The position numbers and the translations under genes are program-made. From the NCBI GenBank assembly GCA_958295885.1, contig OY282380.1, positions 2,356,001 through 2,420,000 on the forward strand: 64,000 nucleotides of DNA. Reading direction: 5' to 3'. The DNA comes from Arenicellales bacterium (GTDB taxonomy: Bacteria > Pseudomonadota > Gammaproteobacteria > Arenicellales > JAJDZL01). Under the pieces are notes generated by a model that saw only the letters and a list, made by a program, of their open reading frames with translations, was not told the origin of the DNA and did no database searches. Positions 18,505 to 28,450 of the stretch are shown piece after piece; positions within the stretch are counted from its first letter, which is position 1, and each line of letters starts with the position of its first letter.

Positions 18505-19515
18505 ATGATATCTTGTTTATATCCATGTCAATTTAATTATAGAGTTGATTTTGAATGCCAGCGCTTTACTTGTCATTCAATCAGCGGTTCAGATGATGTA
18601 TTTTTGTTCCTTTATTTTCCTGTTCGGATGCGATTTCAGTTCATGCAGCGTGAAAGCGGCTGCGCAGTTTGTGACCGTAGATGTTCTAAGTTGAAGCAGA
18701 AGATTCAGTCGTTCAACACATCAAAGAGGCGAAGAAACGCTGACGTCTGCAAATGCGACTGCGGATCTGGAAGACCATGAAAGAATTGCCGCATTCGTTG
18801 AAATGAAGTGGACCAACAAATTGCAATTTATTGATAATATGCAAATTACTATTTTCTCGGATGAAGAAATCTTCGAAAGGAGAACAATTTCTGATTCGCC
18901 TGGCACCACAGTCTGCTCATGTGATCGCAGACGGTGTGGAAAGTGAAAGTGATGAGGTCAAAGGCCACAGCAGGCTGGATGGCATTTGGTGACTGTCGCC
19001 GATGTCGTGTTCCAGGTGATGGTCGTTAACTTGTCAGGATGTTTTAAGATTCGTTCTCACCGAAGCTGTATTGGATGTATCGCGCCGCTGCTGAATGAGC
19101 AGGTTGACCGAGGAGCAGAAGGTTGGCGTTCATGTCAGAGACGGCCTAATTGCAAGTTAAAACGATGCCAATGATTTGCGATGCATTGCAAGAACGAATT
19201 CACAGCTGCAATTCCAAAATTGGTGACTCTTTCATACAATCGCAATCGCAGTCTTATTGGAATCTAATGTGAATTCTTAGAATATTATGCTTCATAGTCT
19301 GAAAATAATCTTGAATAGTCCTTATAGTTACGGTTAAAATTGGATTTGGGAAAGAAATTTGTATGCTTCCCTCAAACGATTCGCATCTAATTTGAGATGA
19401 TGCGGGTTTAGCCGTAGTTTTGAGCTCGCTTTAGCTGTGAATCAATTTTGAGGTTAAGTTCTAAATTTGGCAACTCTTTTGGAAATTTGTCAGGTCAATA
19501 TAAGGAGAAAATAGT
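18505..19515. other. Upstream region of xoxF with decayed coding traces
   Basis: About 1 kb has no intact gene. Plus-strand fragments in shifting frames look protein-like, for example ADLEDHERIAAFVEMKWTNK near 18770-18830 and IADGVESESDEVKGHSRLDG near 18920-18985, broken by stops. This suggests a decayed gene of unknown family. The last 300 bp are AT-rich and should contain the xoxF promoter. Confidence 0.4.
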
Positions 19516-21315
19516 ATGAATCTAAACAATATTAAGAGACTAACAGTCGTTTCGACGATCTTTGCTATGCTTGGGCTGGTTTCAACCGTTCAGGCTAATG
19601 AAGAGCTTATGGTGATGAGTGCAAACCCAGCGAACTGGGCGATGCCAACCGGCAACTACGAAAATCATCGCTATAGTGAATTGGCACAGATCAATCGAGA
19701 CAACGTTGGCGATCTCGAAGTCGCTTGGACCATGTCGACTGGCGTATTGCGTGGACATGAAGGCGGCCCGCTCGTAATCGGTAGCACGATGTACATTCAC
19801 ACGCCTTTTCCGAACCGTGTTTATGCGCTGGATTTAAATGATGAAGGTTCCATCATTTGGATGCACGAACCGACGCAGGATCCGAGTGTGATTCCGGTGA
19901 TGTGTTGTGATACTGTCAATCGAGGGGTTACGTATGGCAACGGAAAAATCTTCCTTTACCAAGCAGATACCACACTGACTGCACTGAACGCCGCTACCGG
20001 CGAAGTGGTTTGGCAGTCAGTCAATGGTGATCCAGGCATTGGAGAAACCGGAACAGCTGCACCCATGGTCGTTCGTGACTTGGTGTACGTCGGAATCAGC
20101 GGTGGTGAGTTCGGTGTACGCGGCAGCCTGACTGCTTACAATACGGAAAATGGTGAATTAGTCTGGCGAGGTTACTCGATGGGGCCGGATTCCGATACAT
20201 TGATGGACCCCAACAACACGACGCACCTTGGTACGCCAGTTGGAGTCGATTCAGGCACTGCAACCTGGGAAGGCGATCAGTGGCAAATCGGCGGCGGAAC
20301 GACTTGGGGCTGGTTTTCGTATGACGATGATTTGAATCTGGTGTATTACGGAACTGGAAATCCAAGCACTTGGAATCCCGTACAGAGACCCGGAGACAAT
20401 CGCTGGTCTATGACGATTTTTGCTAGGGACGCAGACACTGGAATGGCCAAATGGGTGTATCAAATGACTCCACACGATGAGTGGGACTATGATGGCGTCA
20501 ATGAAATGATTCTTGCCGACATTGAAATGGGCGGTGAAATGCGCAAAGTTCTCGTGCATTTTGATCGTAATGGATTTGGATATACGTTGGACCGTGTGAC
20601 TGGCGAACTTCTAGTTGCAGAAAAATTTGATCCAGCCGTGAATTGGGCCACTCATGTGGATATGGAAAGCGGCCGGCCACAGGTGGTAAGCCGATACAGC
20701 ACACACTACAACGGTGAAGATGTCAACACGACAGATGTCTGCCCGGCTGCGCTTGGATCCAAGGATCAACAGCCAGCAGCATATTCTCCGCAAACTGGAA
20801 TGTTCTATGTCCCCACCAACCATGTTTGCATGGACTATGAGCCATACGCTGTGTCCTATACACCAGGTCAGCCTTACGTTGGCGCAACCCTGTCAATGTT
20901 TCCCGCACCAGGTGGAAATCACTTAGGCAACTTTATTGCTTGGGATGCTGCCGAAGGCAAGATCGTGTGGTCAAATCCTGAACCATTTTCAGTATGGAGT
21001 GGCGCACTGGCAACCGCTGGCGGCGTAGTGTTCTACGGCACTTTGGAAGGCTATCTTAAAGCAGTGGATGCCGATACGGGACGCGAACTCTATCGCTTTA
21101 GAACCCCATCAGGAATTATCGGCAACGTCAATACCTGGATGCACGGCGGCAAGCAGTACGTCGGTGTATTATCCGGTCTCGGTGGTTGGGCTGGCATCGG
21201 TTTCGCAGCAGGCCTGACTGGTGATACGGATGGACTTGGTGCAGTTGGTGCCTATAAAGGTCTGTCCAGTTACACTTCATTGGGTGGCGTGCTCTCAGTT
21301 TTTACTCTAGACTGA
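19516..21315 (+). CDS. xoxF: Lanthanide-dependent PQQ methanol dehydrogenase XoxF
   Basis: The 599-residue product has a signal peptide (cleavage near VQANEE) and an eight-bladed PQQ beta-propeller. Adjacent cysteines in VMCCDT (130-131) form the vicinal disulfide over [12 protein letters not shown] supplies the catalytic Asp324 and the extra Asp326, which in XoxF binds the lanthanide and is Ala in calcium-type MxaF. It oxidises methanol, and often formaldehyde, in the periplasm, with electrons passing to a c-type cytochrome, probably the next gene. A strong ribosome site (AAGGAG) lies 8 bp before the ATG. A hairpin terminator follows. No MxaI-like small subunit is present, as expected. Confidence 0.95.
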   Translation: MNLNNIKRLTVVSTIFAMLGLVSTVQANEELMVMSANPANWAMPTGNYENHRYSELAQINRDNVGDLEVAWTMSTGVLRGHEGGPLVIGSTMYIHTPFPNRVYALDLNDEGSIIWMHEPTQDPSVIPVMCCDTVNRGVTYGNGKIFLYQADTTLTALNAATGEVVWQSVNGDPGIGETGTAAPMVVRDLVYVGISGGEFGVRGSLTAYNTENGELVWRGYSMGPDSDTLMDPNNTTHLGTPVGVDSGTATWEGDQWQIGGGTTWGWFSYDDDLNLVYYGTGNPSTWNPVQRPGDNRWSMTIFARDADTGMAKWVYQMTPHDEWDYDGVNEMILADIEMGGEMRKVLVHFDRNGFGYTLDRVTGELLVAEKFDPAVNWATHVDMESGRPQVVSRYSTHYNGEDVNTTDVCPAALGSKDQQPAAYSPQTGMFYVPTNHVCMDYEPYAVSYTPGQPYVGATLSMFPAPGGNHLGNFIAWDAAEGKIVWSNPEPFSVWSGALATAGGVVFYGTLEGYLKAVDADTGRELYRFRTPSGIIGNVNTWMHGGKQYVGVLSGLGGWAGIGFAAGLTGDTDGLGAVGAYKGLSSYTSLGGVLSVFTLD

Positions 21316-21345
21316 TTCTGCAGAGCTGATTTGAGTTTAATTATT

Positions 21346-21380
21346 CCGGTGCCGTTCCTTCCGGGAATGGCACCGGTTTT
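21346..21380 (+). terminator. Rho-independent terminator after xoxF
   Basis: CCGGTGCC at 21346 pairs with GGCACCGG ending at 21376, extended by wobble and TTCC/GGGA pairs, and is followed by TTTTC. It would separate xoxF from the accessory genes or reduce read-through, giving xoxF higher expression. Confidence 0.75.
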
Positions 21381-21438
21381 CTATTTCAAGCTGATTAATT
21401 CGCAGTCGTTTTCAATTTAATTCAATTTTTGCATACCT

Positions 21439-21873
21439 ATGAAAAAAATCAATCGTTTCTTTTCATCTTTCATTGGGTTGTTCATCCTGTCTGGCGGACT
21501 CATGATTTTTTCTTCCCAGATTTCAGCTCAGGATGAGCCAGCCTATACAGTCGTTGAAGGGCAGGTGGGTAAACGCACGTTCAACGGGTATCGACGTTTC
21601 CACGGAATTTGTCACACATGCCACGGTCCGGATGCGTTGGGCAGTACAATCGGTCCCTCTCTTGTGGATTCGTTGAAAAACATAACTTATGCGGAATTTA
21701 AAGACGTCGTACTGAACGGTCGCACCGCGACGAATGCGCAAGGTCAGCCGAGCGTCATGCTGGCGTTTTCAAATAATGCAGACATCGTAAAATATCTTGA
21801 CGATATTTATATGTACGTAAAAGCTCGGTCTGACGGCGTGCTCGGCCCAGGACGCCCCCAGAAAATCAAGTAA
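21439..21873 (+). CDS. c-type cytochrome, XoxG/PedF-like electron acceptor
   Basis: This 144-residue secreted cytochrome (signal peptide residues 8-30) has one haem site, CHTCH, in GICHTCHGPDALG, and a likely Met ligand in QPSVMLAF. Location directly after xoxF, with the sequence NGYRRFHGICHTCHGPD, fits the dedicated XoxG/PedF type electron acceptor of PQQ alcohol dehydrogenases. It would carry electrons from XoxF to a terminal oxidase. It precedes the XoxJ-like gene by 17 bp. Confidence 0.85.
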   Translation: MKKINRFFSSFIGLFILSGGLMIFSSQISAQDEPAYTVVEGQVGKRTFNGYRRFHGICHTCHGPDALGSTIGPSLVDSLKNITYAEFKDVVLNGRTATNAQGQPSVMLAFSNNADIVKYLDDIYMYVKARSDGVLGPGRPQKIK

Positions 21874-21889
21874 TTTCAGAATCTAGGAG

Positions 21890-22738
21890 ATGACCAGACC
21901 ATTCAACCAAGGATTGTTCGTTTTTCTTTTCTCCGCGGCTTTGCTCATCAGTTGGTCGGAGAACGCGTCGGCTGAAACTGCAACGCGGGAAGCGCTCGTT
22001 ACCAATGCTTTGAGGGTTTGTGCCGATCCAAACAGCCTGCCTTACTCGAACAAAGCGCGCGAGGGCTTTGAAAACAAAATAGCTGAGCTGATTGGTGAAG
22101 AGTTGGGACTTCCCGTAAGGTACACTTGGTGGCCTCAAACCATCGGATTCGTCCGCAATACTTTGCGTCTGCGCAAATGCGACTTGATTGTCGGGGTGGC
22201 AACTACCAGCGAATTGGTTCAAAATACGAATCCCTACTATCGTTCCGTCTACACGATGGTTTACCGCAAAGATTCTGGAATAACCGCCACGCAACTGGCC
22301 GATCCTCAGCTGGCAGACAAAAGATTTGGTGTCGTTGCTGCAACTCCTCCGGCAACGATATTGGCGTTGAACGGCCTGATAGGTCAATCAAAAGGATATC
22401 AATTGTTTGTTGATACTCGAAGAGTTTCTACTGGGCAGATGATGATGGATGATTTGATCAGCGGGGAAGTCGATGTTGCACTAATGTGGGGAGCAAACGC
22501 TGGATATTTCTCTGCTAGAACAGATGAAGAGCTGGTTTTGGTTCCACTGCTCAATGAGGATCCCAGTATACGATTGGATTTCAGAATCTCTATGGCGCTT
22601 CGTTATCAGGAGACAGAGTGGAAACGAAAACTGAATCGCATACTTCGAAAAATTCAGCCCCAGATCATTGCTATTCTTCAAAGTTACAACATTCCGTTAC
22701 TCAATGAAAAAGGTGACTTGATTCCTAGCGTGGAATAA
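21890..22738 (+). CDS. xoxJ: XoxJ-like periplasmic binding protein
   Basis: This 282-residue secreted protein (signal near AALLISWSENASAET) has the fold of family 3 solute-binding proteins (LRVCADPNSLPYSNKAREGFENKIAELIGEELG). It matches the quinoprotein-dehydrogenase-associated binding proteins MxaJ/XoxJ. XoxJ is thought to help activate or mature XoxF rather than feed a transporter. No cognate transporter genes are next to it. Order xoxF, cytochrome, xoxJ is the classical one. Confidence 0.85.
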   Translation: MTRPFNQGLFVFLFSAALLISWSENASAETATREALVTNALRVCADPNSLPYSNKAREGFENKIAELIGEELGLPVRYTWWPQTIGFVRNTLRLRKCDLIVGVATTSELVQNTNPYYRSVYTMVYRKDSGITATQLADPQLADKRFGVVAATPPATILALNGLIGQSKGYQLFVDTRRVSTGQMMMDDLISGEVDVALMWGANAGYFSARTDEELVLVPLLNEDPSIRLDFRISMALRYQETEWKRKLNRILRKIQPQIIAILQSYNIPLLNEKGDLIPSVE

Positions 22739-22755
22739 TCTAGTCTGATCAAGAA

Positions 22756-23313
22756 ATGAATCTGAGTAAGGCCGTCTTTGGGTTCATCCTCATATTTCCG
22801 ATTGTTTTCGGCTCGGCTTCTGATAAAGTTGCAGAACCCGAGGGATACCGGCTCGACCAGTACGACGCACCGGTACCGGAAACTCTAAACGGAGCCAAAG
22901 TAGTCGATGTCGTTAATGTAAAGCAGCTCGTCGAAACAGGTTCCGTCATTCCGATTGATGTTCTGCCGGCCGTTCGAAAACCAGAAAGCTTGAGTTCAGA
23001 AAGTCTGTGGCTGCCGCCGCCTCATTATGGAATTCCAGGTTCACTGTGGCTCCCCGATGTGGGCAGAGGCGAGCTGAATGATCAATTGAATCTGTATTTT
23101 CAGACTGCTCTTGAGCAGGTGACAGGAAAGAAATTCACTGTTGGCTTGATGTTTTATTGTCGACCTGACTGCTGGATGTCCTGGAATGCGGCGAAAAGAG
23201 CGGTCAAAGAATATGGGTATCGGAATGTGTACTGGTTTCCTGACGGCATATCCGGTTGGAATTTAGTGAGCGACCAAACAGAAAAACTGGTCCCGTATGA
23301 ATTCGGCAGCTGA
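22756..23313 (+). CDS. Rhodanese-like PQQ-associated CxxDCW protein
   Basis: This 185-residue secreted protein resembles rhodanese domains and carries the motif CRPDCWMSWNAAKRA (about residue 134), the signature of the PQQ-dependent catabolism-associated 'CXXCW' family. The position of the cysteines suggests sulfur or redox chemistry in the periplasm. It is the last plus-strand gene of the xoxF unit, 17 bp after xoxJ, and faces the convergent ABC set. The precise reaction is unknown. Confidence 0.82.
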   Translation: MNLSKAVFGFILIFPIVFGSASDKVAEPEGYRLDQYDAPVPETLNGAKVVDVVNVKQLVETGSVIPIDVLPAVRKPESLSSESLWLPPPHYGIPGSLWLPDVGRGELNDQLNLYFQTALEQVTGKKFTVGLMFYCRPDCWMSWNAAKRAVKEYGYRNVYWFPDGISGWNLVSDQTEKLVPYEFGS

Positions 23314-23334
23314 CTGAATCGTTTTAAATCCAGC

Positions 23335-24006
23335 TCAATCCAATTCGTTGTAGATCATTCGAGCGATTTCGCCCAATCGCGTTTCAATTAAAACGGGCTG
23401 CTCACAGAGATGAAGAATGGTACGTTCCCGCTGATCAAAAACACGCATGTGCCAGTGAACTCTGGACTCCAATTCCTGGTAATCTTCAATCAATTTTATT
23501 GATTCTGGGTCTGCTGCAAAACTTTCGAGCTGTATCAGCAGGTCTTCCAGCTGGTCAGAGATGGCCCTTTGGTGTTCTGAGTATTTGATGATTTTCTGCA
23601 TGTAGTTCCTGCGCCTGTCGTTCAGCATTTCCCATACACCGAAAAAGAGCAGCGTAAGATTTTTGGTTTTGGTGGCCGGCGGTTCATTGGCAGCGAATTG
23701 GGAAATGAGGTCCTGTGAATCCGGAGACGAAGCCCCAGTCAATTGACCTGCAAAATCGGCGACATGTGGCAAATCTCGCCAATCTTCGCCATACTGGCTG
23801 GCCAAGGGGCCAGGCCAGACGATGGCTGGAACGACTTCTTCAACAAACTGCTGTATGCACGGCCAATCCCGCGGTTGATTGATCTGAGCATTGGCGGACA
23901 GCGCAGACAGCATTAACAGTCCGCAGACGATTGTTACGGTTGGACGCATAAGTCTAATTCTCAGTAGATTTGGATATTCCTGGCGATTTGGGACAGCTCC
24001 GTTCAC
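23335..24006 (-). CDS. Secreted protein of unknown function in the PQQ ABC set
   Basis: This protein of 223 residues (or about 204 if Met20 at 23949 is the start, which places a neat signal peptide TVTIVCGLLMLSALSANA at the N-terminus) is mostly helical (RRRNYMQKIIKYSEHQRAISDQLEDLLIQLESF). It lies 6 bp after the permease gene, at the end of the ABC operon. Similar proteins are known in PQQ alcohol oxidation loci, but no function is established. Met20 is preferred. Confidence 0.65.
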   Translation of the reverse strand: MNGAVPNRQEYPNLLRIRLMRPTVTIVCGLLMLSALSANAQINQPRDWPCIQQFVEEVVPAIVWPGPLASQYGEDWRDLPHVADFAGQLTGASSPDSQDLISQFAANEPPATKTKNLTLLFFGVWEMLNDRRRNYMQKIIKYSEHQRAISDQLEDLLIQLESFAADPESIKLIEDYQELESRVHWHMRVFDQRERTILHLCEQPVLIETRLGEIARMIYNELD

Positions 24007-24012
24007 TGGACC

Positions 24013-24825
24013 TCAGCCTCCCCCACCAGCGGGCCGGCGCGCCATGAAACCTCGAGAAGGATCATATCCATAGATTGCAAAGCACAAAAATACAGTCAGT
24101 GTAACCGCCACAACTCCAAGCGAAAACAGGTTCACTTGGCCGTAAAGTGCAAATCGTACGATTTCTACTGCATGAGTGAATGGATTGTACTGGCAGATAT
24201 AGTACAGCAGCAAACTGGAATCCCGCACTCGCCACAGTGGATAAAGAGCCGATGATGCAAAAAACATCGGAAAGATGACGAAGTTCATCACTCCAGCAAA
24301 ATTTTCAAGTTGACGCACCAGTGAGGACAGCAGCAAGCCGAGTGATCCCAGCATTAATCCAGCCAAAAATAGAGCAGGCAATAAGGTCAGGTAACCGATC
24401 GGTGGCGGCTCGACTTCCCACAGAAAAGAGATGAGCAGAAAAACGTAGACTTGCACGACTGCGACCAGCACACCTGCCATCAATTTACAGAACAGCAGGT
24501 ACCATCGCGGCAAGGGACTCACCAGCAGAACGCGCATGCTGCCCATTTCACGGTCATATACCATTGAAAGGGAACTCTGCATTCCATTAAACAGCAGAAT
24601 CATTCCGACTAATCCGGGAGTGATGTATTCCTCGTAAAGGACGTAAGTTTCGTACGGCGCGATGATTGATACGCCGAGAATGGAACGAAAGCCCGCAGCG
24701 AAAATAAACAGCCACACCAAAGGCCGCACCAGTGCGGAAAGAAATCTTCCCCGCTGATGTACGAACCTCAGCCCTTCTCGAATTGCGATCCCCCGAAAGC
24801 AGCGGTAATACTTGAAAAAAGTCAC
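24013..24825 (-). CDS. ABC-2 type transporter permease, PedC-like
   Basis: This 270-residue inner-membrane protein has about six transmembrane segments and an ABC-2 export fold (YDREMGSMRVLLVSPLPRWYLLFCKL is typical). It pairs with the ATPase 5 bp upstream. Such permeases form the conserved ABC system of PQQ-dependent alcohol catabolism loci. They are exporter-like, so the set may export or maintain something for periplasmic alcohol oxidation rather than import the alcohol. Confidence 0.83.
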   Translation of the reverse strand: MTFFKYYRCFRGIAIREGLRFVHQRGRFLSALVRPLVWLFIFAAGFRSILGVSIIAPYETYVLYEEYITPGLVGMILLFNGMQSSLSMVYDREMGSMRVLLVSPLPRWYLLFCKLMAGVLVAVVQVYVFLLISFLWEVEPPPIGYLTLLPALFLAGLMLGSLGLLLSSLVRQLENFAGVMNFVIFPMFFASSALYPLWRVRDSSLLLYYICQYNPFTHAVEIVRFALYGQVNLFSLGVVAVTLTVFLCFAIYGYDPSRGFMARRPAGGGG

Positions 24826-24830
24826 TTCAG

Positions 24831-25583
24831 TTATTTCTGGGAATCCGACAAGACTTTGAACGCGCCGGCAACTGAATCAGCGCCAGTTTGGATGAGCACG
24901 TCCGAGACAATGCCTTTTCCGGCTACTTTCCCTTTGTCGAGAACAACCAGATAGTCCGTTGCATCGACTTCATCGATGAGGTGAGTAGCCCACAGTACGC
25001 CGACTCCATCTTCTTTACACAAGTTACGGACATGTAAAATGAAGTCCTGCCGGCTTTGAATGTCAAGTCCTACAGTGGGTTCATCCAGCAGCAGCAGTTT
25101 GGGTTCATGAATCAAGGCTCGGGCAATTTCCACCCTTCGGCGCTGACCGCCGCTCAGTCTTCCTACTTTTTGGTCGGCAAATTCCCGAATTTCGTGGCGA
25201 ACCATGCAGCGTTCTACGCGGTTGGAAGCAGTTTTTTGTCTGAGCCCATGAAGAGCAGCATGGTAATAAAGGTTTTGCTGCACGGTCAGATCAAGATCCA
25301 GTGTCTGTCGCTGGAATACAACACCGATCTGAGCGAGTGCTGCAGAAGACTGTTTTTTAAGATGGCGTCCAAAGACAAAAATTTCTCCATTCTGAGTATT
25401 GAAAAGACGTGTGCTGAGCGAATAGAGCGTGGTTTTGCCCGCTCCATTCGCTCCCAGCAGTACTGCAAATGAACCAGCTGAAACAGAGAAACTGACGTTG
25501 TCAAGGGCTAGGCCAGCTTTTGTATAACTGTAGCTTACCTGGTTCAGCTCCAACGCAATGGGAATGGAAGAATCGTTCTTCAT
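24831..25583 (-). CDS. ABC transporter ATPase of the PQQ-associated system
   Basis: This 250-residue cytosolic ATPase has Walker A GANGAGKTT, the signature LSGGQRRR, Walker B LLLLDEPTVGLD and the switch His in WATHLIDE. It belongs to the drug/polysaccharide exporter class of ATPases that partner ABC-2 permeases, here the gene 5 bp downstream. It follows the beta-propeller gene by about 33 bp on the same strand. Confidence 0.87.
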   Translation of the reverse strand: MKNDSSIPIALELNQVSYSYTKAGLALDNVSFSVSAGSFAVLLGANGAGKTTLYSLSTRLFNTQNGEIFVFGRHLKKQSSAALAQIGVVFQRQTLDLDLTVQQNLYYHAALHGLRQKTASNRVERCMVRHEIREFADQKVGRLSGGQRRRVEIARALIHEPKLLLLDEPTVGLDIQSRQDFILHVRNLCKEDGVGVLWATHLIDEVDATDYLVVLDKGKVAGKGIVSDVLIQTGADSVAGAFKVLSDSQK

Positions 25584-25616
25584 TCCAATAAGACAAGTAT
25601 TTTGCTGAAATATTTC

Positions 25617-26597
25617 TCACTCGCGCGTCAGGATGCCCCAGGGCAGCCTACCTACGCGGATGGATTTCAAGACCTTAAGGCTGTTGGTATCAATTACTGA
25701 TACATCATTGCTGACGCCGTTTGTAGTGTAGATTCTGCTGCCGTCTGCCGACAGTGCCAGATTCCAAACTCTCTGTCCAACCAGCAAGTAGTCAATCACC
25801 TCAAAAGTAGATGCGTCAATGACTCCAATTCTTGCTGCCGGTCCAAGTGCGACGAAGACTTTTGACTGGTCATGGCTTATTTTGACACCGACCGGTTGAA
25901 TTGACTCAGGTCGAAGACCTGGAATTTCGAATGAAATTTTCTTTATGATTTCGTGAGAATTGGCGTCGATCACTGCTACTGTTCCGCCGATTTCAGAAGA
26001 CACCCAAACTTGACTGCCATCGGCAGTAAACTGAGCCACTCTGGGACGCGTGTCAACTAGAACGTTGTACTCGACTTCATTCGTTTCAAGGTTGATGAAG
26101 TGAGCCATGTTCGTAGTTTCGGAGGTATTGACAAGCCACTTGCCATCTGGACTGATTCCGAGGCCTTCGGGTTCAATTCCAACGGGAATTTCAACGACAA
26201 CCCGCCGATTTTCAAGGTCAACAACCGTTACAAGGTTGTCGTCTTCATTGGCGACATAGAGCAGCTTTCCTTCCGGGCCTAAAACCATTAGTTCCGGGTC
26301 CGGCCCAGACGGAAGCGTATAGAGCACTTCGTGAGAATTAAGATCCATCACTTCAACATGGTCCATGTCACTCGTGCAGATGTAAAGCTGACTTTTGTCT
26401 TTACTCAGTTCAATGCCACGCGGACGCTCGCCAACTTCTATTGTGGCGGAAACTTCAAGTGAATCGCTGTCAATCACTGAAATGGTGTTGTCTTTTTCAT
26501 TTGAAACATAGATTGAATAAGCGAAGACAGGTAGCGTTGCGGAAAACAACATTGAAAAAACAAGAAAACCTGAAATGGTTAATTTATTTATTTTCAT
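25617..26597 (-). CDS. YVTN-type beta-propeller protein, PQQ-associated
   Basis: This 326-residue secreted protein (signal near LVFSMLFSATLPVFAYS) is built of about seven repeats of the type YVSNEKDNTISVIDSDSLEV and YVANEDDNLVTVVDLENRRV. It is the beta-propeller member of the ABC system that accompanies PQQ alcohol dehydrogenases. It lacks obvious PQQ ligands, so it is probably a binding or scaffold protein in the periplasm. Confidence 0.85.
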   Translation of the reverse strand: MKINKLTISGFLVFSMLFSATLPVFAYSIYVSNEKDNTISVIDSDSLEVSATIEVGERPRGIELSKDKSQLYICTSDMDHVEVMDLNSHEVLYTLPSGPDPELMVLGPEGKLLYVANEDDNLVTVVDLENRRVVVEIPVGIEPEGLGISPDGKWLVNTSETTNMAHFINLETNEVEYNVLVDTRPRVAQFTADGSQVWVSSEIGGTVAVIDANSHEIIKKISFEIPGLRPESIQPVGVKISHDQSKVFVALGPAARIGVIDASTFEVIDYLLVGQRVWNLALSADGSRIYTTNGVSNDVSVIDTNSLKVLKSIRVGRLPWGILTRE

Positions 26598-26707
26598 AAT
26601 TTCATCCTACGTTAAATTTACAAAAATTGTGAATTGATCAAAAGAGAAGCGAATTGATCTTCGTTCACTCCGCGGGCGTGCAACGAAGTTACGCATTCGA
26701 AATTGTC

Positions 26708-27907
26708 TTAGGAGCCAAACGTTTGAGTGCATGCGCTTTCCGGCAGGTCATACCCGAGTGTGTCCAAAGGGGATCTCTCATGGAGAAACTGCCTTTGAGG
26801 GGAGACAGTAATCAAGGATCTTGGTCCTGACACGAGTATGGGCTGTCGCAGTTGCCCGTTCCACGCACGAAAAGTAAGGGGTACTCCTTTGAATGCTGCA
26901 AGTTTAAAGCTAGGGTCAAATAAAGCTGTCCGAAGTTTTTCAGGGTCAGCGCTATTCGCCTTTACAACTGCTTCACCAATCGCCCGCATCGCTGCCCACG
27001 CAACGTAGTCTCGAGGAGTCATATCTCGGTCCGCAAGCTTCTTGAATCGACGCTGGAGCTGAGTGCCACCCCACTGTTCATGTGAACGATGCCAGGAGGT
27101 TGCAACCAGACCCTGAGTACCACCGACAGGCCGAGGCCGATAGGTGCGATAAGTAAGAAATTCACCGAAGTTATCGCTCTCATCGGCAACGATTGCAATA
27201 TCGTAATCTCGGGTTTGTGTGGCGTTTGGAACTTCTTGCTGCTCGTTGACGTGACCGGAATCGGTTCGGCGAGCGCCCGTATCGAAATCCCACTGAACTT
27301 CTTCGACTATTTTCGCTCCAAATCGTTTGGCCGCGCGCCTTATCGCGTCAGCATAGAGCCGGTCAGGCTCAGTTTGACCAACAATCAATACCCACTCCCG
27401 CCACCTCTTCCAAGCAAGATACTGCGCAAGTCCATCGGCGAGCATTGCCCGACTTGGCAGAATGTGCAGCGTATTTCGACTGCATGCGTCACTTCGAAGA
27501 ACATCGTCTGGAGCTCGTACATTGAACAGAAGAGCATCTTTCGCCTGTGATAACGAGCTGATCTTCACAAGATTGTCGATTTCAAGATCGGTGATGAATA
27601 GTTTATTGTTCGCTTGCAGCAGCTCAAGAAACGTGCTTTCAAGGTGATCAACTTTAGGTCGCACAACTTCAAATTTGTACTTGTGACCTAAGAATTGACC
27701 GGTTGTAATGTTGTCGTTAAGAGCGAGTTCCGCACCGCGTTGACCGTTGTCTTCAATTGGCACTTCCAACAAGGTTAACGGTACGTGCGGTTTCTCGTCA
27801 ATTCCAAGATAGACAATGTTTACATTGACTTTGTCTGCTGAATTCGCGTACAGTGCGATACCGCTCAAAAAAATTGAAAAAATTAGAAATAGCGAATGTT
27901 TTGCCAT
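26708..27907 (-). CDS. Periplasmic branched-chain-type binding protein, PQQ-associated
   Basis: This 399-residue secreted protein (signal LIFSIFLSGIALYANSA) has the fold of type I solute-binding proteins. The segment VNIVYLGIDEKPHVPLTLLEVPIEDNGQRGAELALND and the later ARAMLADGLAQYLAWKRWREWVLI pattern match the binding protein of the PQQ-dependent alcohol dehydrogenase ABC system. It is about 110 bp upstream of the propeller gene on the same strand. Ligand unknown. Confidence 0.83.
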   Translation of the reverse strand: MAKHSLFLIFSIFLSGIALYANSADKVNVNIVYLGIDEKPHVPLTLLEVPIEDNGQRGAELALNDNITTGQFLGHKYKFEVVRPKVDHLESTFLELLQANNKLFITDLEIDNLVKISSLSQAKDALLFNVRAPDDVLRSDACSRNTLHILPSRAMLADGLAQYLAWKRWREWVLIVGQTEPDRLYADAIRRAAKRFGAKIVEEVQWDFDTGARRTDSGHVNEQQEVPNATQTRDYDIAIVADESDNFGEFLTYRTYRPRPVGGTQGLVATSWHRSHEQWGGTQLQRRFKKLADRDMTPRDYVAWAAMRAIGEAVVKANSADPEKLRTALFDPSFKLAAFKGVPLTFRAWNGQLRQPILVSGPRSLITVSPQRQFLHERSPLDTLGYDLPESACTQTFGS

Positions 27908-27946
27908 AGGTAATTCAGCGTCGATGATTTAAGCAGAAACTAGATT

Positions 27947-28450
27947 TTACTCAAAATGTGTTTTTACCGCTTCCAACCCGGCACTATACACGCCTGTGAT
28001 AAAATCAATGGCTTCTTGGTCGGAAACATCTTTGGCATCAAATGTTGACTGCCAAACAACTTTTGAATCTCTTCGGCTGGTTTCCACTGACAGTGTGGAC
28101 TTGTAATTTGCAACTGGAAGAGGGCTGTCGATAATTTTGTAGGAATAGGTCATTTTCTGGTCACTGAAGGCTGTCAATTCCTCAACAATCCTCGCGTCAC
28201 CGGACAAAATCAGCACCCTGCGACTACCTTGTTTCATTCCATCGCCGACCATGAATGAGTCGACAATGGCTGGATGCCAGACTTCCATAGCGTTGTAATC
28301 TCGGAGATATGCCCAGACATCAGCTGCAGGTGCATCAACGACAGTTCCTTTTTTGACACTCAGGCTTCCTTCGGCAGCAAACACCAAAGAGGTTCCAAAA
28401 AGGAATGTAATCAATGCGGAAATAACAATTGTACGTTTAAATGCGGTCAT
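27947..28450 (-). CDS. SRPBCC family secreted protein, MxaD-like
   Basis: This 167-residue protein has a signal peptide (ISALITFLFGTSLVFAAEG) and a START/polyketide-cyclase-like fold (VDAPAADVWAYLRDYNAMEVWHPAIVDS). It resembles MxaD, which is reported to ease contact between methanol dehydrogenase and cytochrome c. It is the first gene of this minus-strand group, about 40 bp ahead of the binding-protein gene. Confidence 0.8.
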   Translation of the reverse strand: MTAFKRTIVISALITFLFGTSLVFAAEGSLSVKKGTVVDAPAADVWAYLRDYNAMEVWHPAIVDSFMVGDGMKQGSRRVLILSGDARIVEELTAFSDQKMTYSYKIIDSPLPVANYKSTLSVETSRRDSKVVWQSTFDAKDVSDQEAIDFITGVYSAGLEAVKTHFE

